Origin: Polytrichum commune
Lineage: Eukaryota; Streptophyta; Polytrichopsida; Polytrichales; Polytrichaceae
Reading direction: 5' to 3'
NCBI GenBank assembly: GCA_950295325.1
Contig: OX485803.1
Location: forward strand, 11,656,001-11,720,000
DNA length: 64,000 nt
Part shown: one piece after another, positions 57,478 to 64,000 of the stretch
Layout: each line of letters opens with the position of its first letter
Numbering within the stretch: the stretch's first letter is position 1
The notes under the pieces: model-generated
Told to the model about the DNA's origin: nothing
What the model saw: the letters and a program-made list of their open reading frames with translations, nothing else
Databases searched by the model: none
Made by a program: the position numbers and the translations under genes

Positions 57478-58757
57478 TTATAGTGTGGCACCCACAGTTT
57501 CTGCCCTTTCCAAAAATTTGCATACCTGCTCCACAACGTCCCTACCTCGTGCACTGTTCTGCTGAAACTTCTCCACACACTTCTGCTCAATTTTCCCAGC
57601 CATGGATTTGAGAGCTGGCATTGTTGCACACGTAATGTTGGTCTCTTGTCTAAATAATGTCCACTCAGGATTTTCCGGGTGTGGCAAATAAGAGCATTTT
57701 TCCTCCACTTCCACAAAGTCTTTCAAAGTCACATTGCGGGTTACCATCTCCATAGTGCGCTTGCCTGAAGTTTCCAACAAACCATTCACATATGCAAGTA
57801 TCATAAGCAAGCATACCAAATGACTGTGTCTGCAAATCTTGAATACATATTTGATTTACAATAAGCATCGTCCAAAATCAACGAAGGGTCCAGAAGTCAC
57901 AATCTTAACATCAAGCTAGCAGTTTTACATCATACATTGTTCTCCCCCAACACCTGCATTTGATGCATTTTTAGATTTAGAACAATTATTTGGGTTCAGT
58001 GCCTGGTGGCAACAAGTTTAACAAGCCCATAAAGTACTGAGAAATCTGAGTGCAACTAGAGTCAAAAGACACCATCACCTGTACAGGTGGTCAGTTCTGT
58101 TTCAACTTACAAGCAGCTTTCTAAGTATCTACTTTCTACACTTCATTGCGTCAGACGGGGTGGGGAAAAGAAGCTCCTACCGTTGACTATAACCTCTGCG
58201 GTTTGTCTACTGATTTAAGGAGAAAAAAAAACACTATTGTGTCATTTCTTACAGTGGAAATCAGAACTTCGTGAAAAGATAGCAAGTTGAGATTACATGA
58301 ATACAAATACCAATTTCTTGGCCAAATGAAACAATGAAGAACTGCAATATATTAGAGCCTCCAGACAGCATACACACACAAAACTAGGAAATATAAGGTA
58401 GGTGCCAAATGGTGCTTGGTATATACACTTCATGTCATGCTCTCATAGGATAGCAAAGGGCTGTTTGAAGGTTTTGTATTCCTCACCTGCATCAACAGTG
58501 GATTTCTCCAGACAGTGGCACACTGTCTCTCCCATGAGCCGTTGGAGCCACCAGGGGCCAGGGGCATTTACAGTAATGGCTCGAGTAGTGTGTAGCTGAC
58601 CAGCCTCTTTGTCTAAGGTTCTATCAACAATGTCAACCTCTAGAACATGCGAAAGGAGCATCTTGTGTTCCTTGTCCGAGTATTTTCTCCAATTTGCTGC
58701 AGTTACTCGCTCCCATGGATGCCTGTAGATATGTTCTTGCACATATCCTCTCACCAT
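57478..58757 (-). CDS. PRELI/MSF1 domain protein (mitochondrial lipid-transfer family), two coding exons
   Basis: Exon 1 is 58487-58757, starting MVRGYVQEHIYRHPWERVTA and ending STVDAG before donor GTGAGG. Exon 2 is 57478-57764, after acceptor ACTTCAG. The phase joins cleanly at a Gly codon and the product is 185 residues. Family landmarks in order are HPWERVT (13-19), LSHVLEVDIVDR, LHTTRAITVNAPGPWWLQR, the exon-2 start KRTMEMVTRNVTLKDFVEVE, then YLPHPENPEWTLFRQETNIT and the C-terminal helix KIEQKCVEKFQQNSARGRDV. The length and the end of the domain near the C-terminus fit plant MSF1-like proteins. Relatives (yeast Ups1-3, animal PRELI/SLMO) carry phospholipids across the mitochondrial intermembrane space. 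No stop or frameshift is seen. It is the clearest housekeeping gene in the window. The intron is 722 bp, and further 5' UTR exons may lie upstream. Confidence 0.93.
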
Positions 58758-59670
58758 TGCGCAAAGGTTCCTAGGCTTTTATAGCTTGGGTCTGGATAAA
58801 GTCCAATACCAACTGCTGCTGCCCAATCTGTACAGGGACATTTGAGAAGTAAGATACTTATGCTGTACATGGGATAATATCCGATCAGTATCTTTACAGA
58901 GAGAAACCCAAACAACAAATCCCCATCCCCCCACCCAAAGCGAGTAGATAATACCACTTTAACAGATTAACATGTGGTGACAAGCTCCCTACCCAAGCAA
59001 GGCCCAGATGATCATATGCAAACTCGGACCAGTTCGCGCAAATTGTCTTCCGAAATGATTCCTCATCTAGATATCCAAAGTACAATGTCAACCTGGATGA
59101 CTAGATGCTCCATTGAATAGGAATTCTGCTTGTACTACAAAAAAATCCTGTAATGAGTGTGAAAGGTAACCTGCAAGTATCTACAATTGCATTCTAGAGA
59201 GCTACTTAGATCATAGGGATGCTTCCTACAACAATCTTCATCACAGATACCTTACCAAGTTTCAAGAACGGATATCACATCAAAAGTGCAGAACGAGATT
59301 ATTCAAACCCCACTGAACCATACTGCTACCTCAGAAATCGAAGAAAACTGAAAGAAGAAAAGAGGAATCTAACTCCACTCTTGCAACCAAGCCAAAATCC
59401 ACATCCCAATCACATACCGTAGCTACTGTGGACAGAAAAACCTCGCAACAAGTCTCAATACTAAAACAGTCCTCCTAATCACAAGAAACTCGCTGCCCAA
59501 GAAATCGACCAAATGCTCTCCTCAAGATACCACACGGCTCAGCGTAGCTCATATAGTCAAAGGAAGACTCGCGATACGTAATCTGTAGCAAAGCTATTTC
59601 GATAAGGACCTTGTAAGAAACTTGGGAAAAAGGAAAGAAAACAGGAACCTACTCGTGAGTTCTCGGTCAA
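58758..59670. other. 5' flank of the PRELI-like gene; no other gene
   Basis: Probably promoter and 5' UTR sequence of the minus-strand gene. No convincing TATA box or separate coding frame was identified. Confidence 0.4.
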
Positions 59671-59675
59671 AACAG

Positions 59676-60101
59676 GGGACTAGGGCTACAGCTTCTTAAA
59701 ACGTCCAAACGCGGCGAAATTTCACTATCATCTTATTCCTCTGCCAATTAAGCCACCGACTTGCAACGACTCTTCAGGATCGTCGCAGGCCATTTGCACG
59801 AAAGAAACCTACGAGTACGTCCTCTTGGTCAGAGATGCTCTGGAACAGGGGACCAAAAATGGCTCCAAACGCGGCGACGACTCAACCATCATCTTACTCC
59901 TCAGCGAATTAGGCTACCGACTTGCGACGAGTCTTGAGGGATCGTCGCAGGTCAGTGGCCCGAAAGACACCTACCAGTATGTTGTTCTCTCGGTCAGAGA
60001 TGCTTTAAAACAGAGACCCAGAAAAGGGCACAAACGGGTCGAGATCTCACCAAATTGCTTGCTGAAAGTCTTGGTACCGACTTGTGACGAGTGTGGCAAG
60101 C
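59676..60101. repeat. ~166-bp tandem repeat, about 2.5 copies, upstream of the PRELI-like gene
   Basis: Units begin near 59676, 59845 and 60010 with CAGGGGACTAGGG / CAGGGGACCAAAAATGG / CAGAGACCCAGAAAAGG. They share CCAAACGCGGCGA, ACCGACTTGCRACGA, GGATCGTCGCAGG and GGTCAGAGATGCT. The third unit is partial and more diverged. The open frame across it (59825-60268) is a by-product of the repeats and of a GGT/GGC run at 60149-60172. Confidence 0.85.
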
Positions 60102-60460
60102 AGCAGAAGGTCGTTGGTGATTGTTTGGCGACGAGTATCGTACCTTATTGGTGGTGGTGGTGGCGGCGGCCGTGGAAGCAGCACGAGGGCTGCACAGAAA
60201 GGAGCAACAAGTCCGCAGGAAACAGAGGTGGCGAGGAAGCAGAGCTCCCAACGCGCTGGTGGGCCTGAAAATGCCTCAATGTGGGCCCACCGCGATATAC
60301 AGTAGTGGGCCCGCGTCTTCAGGGGAATGGTTGGCCATCCTTGAGGCAAAATGAAGACACGTGGACGGGTTCCATGGAACGTGGCGGAAAGGGCAGAAAG
60401 AAATTTGTGTGTGGGCCCGGGGGCTTACACTGACAGAAGCTAGAATCTGAGCATGAGGAT

Positions 60461-62029
60461 CAGGGGTGTTTTTTCACAAAGTTTTTACCCGTCCACGTCC
60501 AAAAACCTCGAATTGAAAGGCAAAAAAAATTGCAACCCGTCCCAAAACCGGTAATATCAAAACCAACCCGTCCATGGAAAGGTTAAAGAAAAAACAACCC
60601 ATCCCAAAACCGGTAATTTCTAAACCAACCCGTCCATGAAAAGGTTAAAGAAAAAAACAAATTGATAAAGATAACCCGAAAGATGTCGGCATGTGATTGG
60701 TTGCACTTGGAAACAATAGTATCTTCCTTCAATTATGCTATATCTATTTTAGCTACCACCTGCCCCATTTCATCCACATAGACTAGTTCAGAGAAACAAA
60801 CTCAGATCCTTCACAACAGCTTGTTGTCTCCTTCATCCTTTTCTCTCGGGACTTTATTTGCTTCCGAAGATACTGATCATATCTTCCAATTCTTCTTTCC
60901 ATGTCGCGGTTTGAACCGATTGCGGTGATGAGTGCCGTTTCCTTTCCTCTATTTTTTCCTAAGTTGGACTTTCTGACCTAGTCTTTAAGTTCATCTTTTC
61001 CCTTGGCTGTTTCACCTTCAATAAACAAATGGCACTCCGGTGACTCAAGCAACACACTGATCAATGATGAGGATTCATGAACTTGAAGCAACTCCAATAG
61101 GACTCATCAACCATGCCAGCTAAGTAAGTTAAGTGAGTTGAGATCCTAATGTTTGCAATTTAAAAATCCAAGTGAATGCATTCGGCCTTGGTGGGGTGTC
61201 CTCAGAAGAGTCCAATCCTGTGATGTGGATGTGGGAGAGTTTGTAGCTGCTCATTGGCAAAATTATTAGATTAAAGTTGTAGCTCGCGGTACTGCTATGT
61301 CTGTCGAATACAACATAGTGTTTTCTGGACGAAATCAAGTACCCACTCCATGAAGTTGTGAATGTGGTAGGGAAATTGACAACAGACTTGGAACATCAAT
61401 AAGTGAGCACTGCAATATGTGAGAGAGGTTTTTCTAAACAAAACCTTATCAAAAGTCATCTACGTACTAGGTTGAAGTTAGAAACTTTAGATGCTTTGAT
61501 GCGCATTTCATGTGCAAATATTCCAATTGAAAACATCAATTGGAATGCAATGATGCTTGTTTGGAGAAACATGGAGGATAGGAGAATTCATCCACTTCTT
61601 TGAAGGGTAAGTAGCTCTTTGTTTTTAAAATTTTGAACATGTTTATATATACTAATTCATATTCAATTACTAAGTGTACCTTCAATTATAATCTTTGACA
61701 TTATGTTAAAAAGGTTCTAAATTTTGTGGTTGATGAATTAATGTATGCATGTGAATCAAGCACTTCAAGATTGATATTTTGATTGGGTATTAGTGGTTTG
61801 ATTGCATTATGCTTATATTCACATGTCATATATGACATAATGTAATTGATATTTGTACCATTTATTTTTTTGGACTTTCTTATTTTAAAATGTTATTTTT
61901 AGAACCCGTCCAAAGTGAATTTGACACGTCCCAAAACCGGTTCATTTTCTAAGAACCCGTCCACTATAAATGTTTTTTTCTACGAACATGTCCCTAGACA
62001 TGTTAGGGACCTTGTGAAAAATCACCACT
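60461..62029 (+). mobile_element. Internally deleted hAT element keeping the dimerisation domain
   Basis: The left end CAGGGGTGTTTTTTCACAAA and the right end, reverse-complemented, CAAGTGGTGATTTTTCACAA form imperfect terminal inverted repeats. Subterminal regions on both sides are rich in AACCCGTCC and CCCAAAACCGGT words, including a ~68-bp unit repeated twice at 60532-60660. Flanks TGAGGATC and TGAGGAGT may be a decayed 8-bp target duplication. Inside is only the C-terminal part of a hAT transposase. Confidence 0.7.
61403..61603 (+). pseudogene. hAT transposase C-terminal (hATC) dimerisation fragment
   Basis: The frame reads AICERGFSKQNLIKSHLRTR then LKLETLDALMRISCANIPIE, the conserved hATC box of hAT transposases (SxxERxFSxxxxIKxxxRxxL). 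The catalytic domain and BED finger are absent. It ends at a natural-looking stop (61601-61603) inside an element with hAT-like ends. Confidence 0.85.
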
Positions 62030-62204
62030 TGAGGAGTAGGCGGCCCTATTACCAATTGATTGGGACTTGTACGTAATTCATTGATTTTTTTTAAGTGATT
62101 CTTAGTCCCCTATAACCAAGATTTCATGAGGGCTGCCCATTGTAATCGTTATGTTACCCATTCACGTCATGGTGGGGTGTGACAAAATGGGGTTGAATTG
62201 CTTT

Positions 62205-62750
62205 AAGGGGCTCACAAAGAATGTAGATGAAAGAATTTCATGATTATTGACAAATAAAAAACAAAAACAAAAACAAAAAAAAATTGGAGTTTGTTTGCAC
62301 CTCATGTGAAACTTGGAAGGTTGAGGGCAATGGCAAAGCTCATATACATGTGTAGATGAGTGACTTTCATGAATATTGAAAAGAAGAACAACAAATTATA
62401 ATCAGCATTTGTTTGCACTTTCTATGAGATTCTAAAGGTTGAAGGCTTCAGCTCGGCCCTTATAATGCACAGTACTAGTCTTGAAGGGCAAAGCTCATAT
62501 ACATGTAGATGAGATAATTTCATGAACATTGAAAAGAAAAATTAATGTTGGAATTCATTTGCACATTATGTGAATTTTTAAGGGATGAGGGCTTGAGGGT
62601 GGCCCTAGTACTACACATTCCTAGTCTTGAGGGGCATAGCTCATATACATGTAGAATATTAAATTCCATGAATATTAAACTAAATTAAAATAATTATTTA
62701 TTTGCACAATTTATGATTTTTTAAAGGTTGAGGGCTTGAGCTTGGTCAGG

Positions 62751-62825
<75 letters not shown>

Positions 62826-63335
62826 GTGAATTGTATGTATACGTAAAAAAAATTGAAATTGGATTTTGTTGCATTTTCTATGAAATCTTAAGGGTTGAGG
62901 GCTTAAGCTCGGCCCTAGTATGGCACAATATTAATCCCAAAGGGCAAAGCTCGTATACATGTGAATGAGAGAATTTCACGAATATTGGGGATTTTTCCAA
63001 CTAAAATAAAATCATTTGCATTTTTGTGAAATTTTGAAGATTGAGGGCTTGACCTCGGCCCTAGTACTACAAAATACTAAGTCTTGAGGGGCAAAGCTCA
63101 TATACATGTTGATGAGAGAATTTCATGAATATTGAAGAAGAAGAAAAATCAAATTCTAGTGAAATATTAAAGGTCGAGGGCTTGAGCTCGGCCCTCATAT
63201 AGTACCAATCTCGAAGGACAAAACTCATATATATATGTAGATGAGAGAATTTCATGAATATTGAAAAGAAAAATAAATTGAAATTGAAATTCATTTGGAC
63301 CTTCTATGGTACTTAGAAGGTTGAAACGTGGCAAT
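62205..63335. repeat. ~150-bp minisatellite, about 7 units
   Basis: The words GGGCAAAGCTCATATACATG, GATGAGAGAATTTCATGAAT, GAGGGCTTGAGCTCGGCCCT recur near 62322, 62474, 62630, 62938, 63085 and 63210, with spacing close to 150 bp or twice that. Units differ substantially. A (CA)n(GATA)n microsatellite is embedded. Confidence 0.85.
62756..62824. repeat. (AC)n(GATA)n microsatellite
   Basis: About 18 AC units followed by about 8 GATA units with no interruption beyond the junction. Confidence 0.95.
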
Positions 63336-64000
63336 GTTGTTGGACATGACTTTGATAGATCAACTCATACTATGTTGCCCAATTAAAAAATAAATCAACC
63401 GATCATCATAAGTGCACAATTAGGTGTCACAAGGAAGCAAGTTCCCAAGAATATGAACTTTGCATGCAACTAATTGAAAATGGTTACTAGTAGCCAAATG
63501 TTGGTTGTTGGAATCCTTTTGTAACAATTTGCTTTTAATTATTTTAATTTTTAAAAACATACCAATGAATTTTTCTAAATAATGTTTCCAATTCCTTTTG
63601 TAAGATGCTCCAGTTGGATGTCTTGCCACAATTTCTTTTTTTTTTGGGCAACCTTGCCCAATACACTTCCACGCCCTATATTTATGTGTCGAAGACTTAT
63701 AAAACATATGTCCATGTACTCTAAGATGAGCATGCTCATGTCAAGGTGCACATGAATACGCAACCCCCATAAAACACTCATAGGGTGGTGGTGGGCCCTT
63801 CATTCTTCATGTTCTAAAGTGCCATCTCGTAAGGGTCCACCCACACTAGGCCCTACTGAAGTTGATATGTAGTAGTTCCAATCAATGTTCCTTGGCAATA
63901 GGAGGAGTCCCTTTTGATAGAAAAATTCACCTCTTTTTGAATTTTACTACTACCAATAAGAATCTTCGTTCTACTCATAAGAACCTCACTAATATAGTGT
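63336..64000. other. No recognisable gene
   Basis: AT-rich sequence. Short minus-strand open segments (63420-63781) have no known domain. Confidence 0.5.

Noticed and set aside
59825-60268. 147-residue open frame upstream of the PRELI-like gene
   Set aside because: It spans the 166-bp tandem repeats and a GGT/GGC run, has no domain, and other frames over the same stretch are equally open.

Overview
This window looks like nuclear DNA of a land plant with a repeat-rich, fairly AT-rich genome. The evidence is spliced genes with GT-AG introns, a plant-type PRELI/MSF1-like gene, Stig1-like secreted Cys-rich genes, degraded Ty3/gypsy, LINE, hAT, MULE, PIF/Harbinger and Tc1 elements, many MITEs, and a short plastid rpoC1-like fragment. 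No bacterial operon, CRISPR array, rRNA or tRNA was seen. A seedless plant or other large-genome lineage is possible, but the sequence alone does not fix the clade.

Layout. 0-14 kb is a mobile-element graveyard: a fold-back MITE (1-398), a complete-length but dead Tc1-type element with TIRs and TA target site (1899-3445), a gypsy pol remnant (4.6-8.3 kb), a non-autonomous hAT element carrying a C-rich tract (8638-9722), and a LINE remnant (9.9-12.7 kb) split by a Tourist-like MITE. 14-27 kb holds no convincing host gene. It contains a 612-bp element with an 8-bp target-site duplication, two different LINE remnants on the minus strand, and local tandem repeats.

27.5-37.5 kb is the most striking host region. 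It is a large inverted duplication with arms of about 2.8 and 3.0 kb around a 4.1-kb spacer. Each arm carries one intact gene for an identical 259-residue Stig1-like protein, transcribed away from the spacer. The spacer carries a third, decayed relative. One arm was later hit by tiny 5'-truncated LINE insertions.

40.7-49.7 kb appears to be a large MULE-like element. A broken transposase gene (45142-47244, +) faces a second, unrecognised spliced gene (48320-49658, -). The two converge on a ~178-bp tandem array full of an inverted GATAAGGTA-type motif that also recurs in the introns and flanks. This resembles the two-gene layout of MuDR and the dispersed target motifs of VANDAL elements, but the second protein is not one I recognise. 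It is the best candidate here for an undescribed system. Just beyond it lie a MITE piece, a plastid rpoC1 fragment and a ~0.9-kb self-complementary AT-rich tract.

51-64 kb contains a PIF/Harbinger remnant (52.8 kb), a 286-bp MITE that is an internally deleted sibling of the 19.5-kb element, the intact two-exon PRELI/MSF1-like gene (57478-58757, -) with a 166-bp tandem repeat in its upstream region, a hAT derivative (60.5-62.0 kb), and a ~150-bp minisatellite (62.2-63.3 kb). All calls come from reading the sequence; no database search or alignment program was run.
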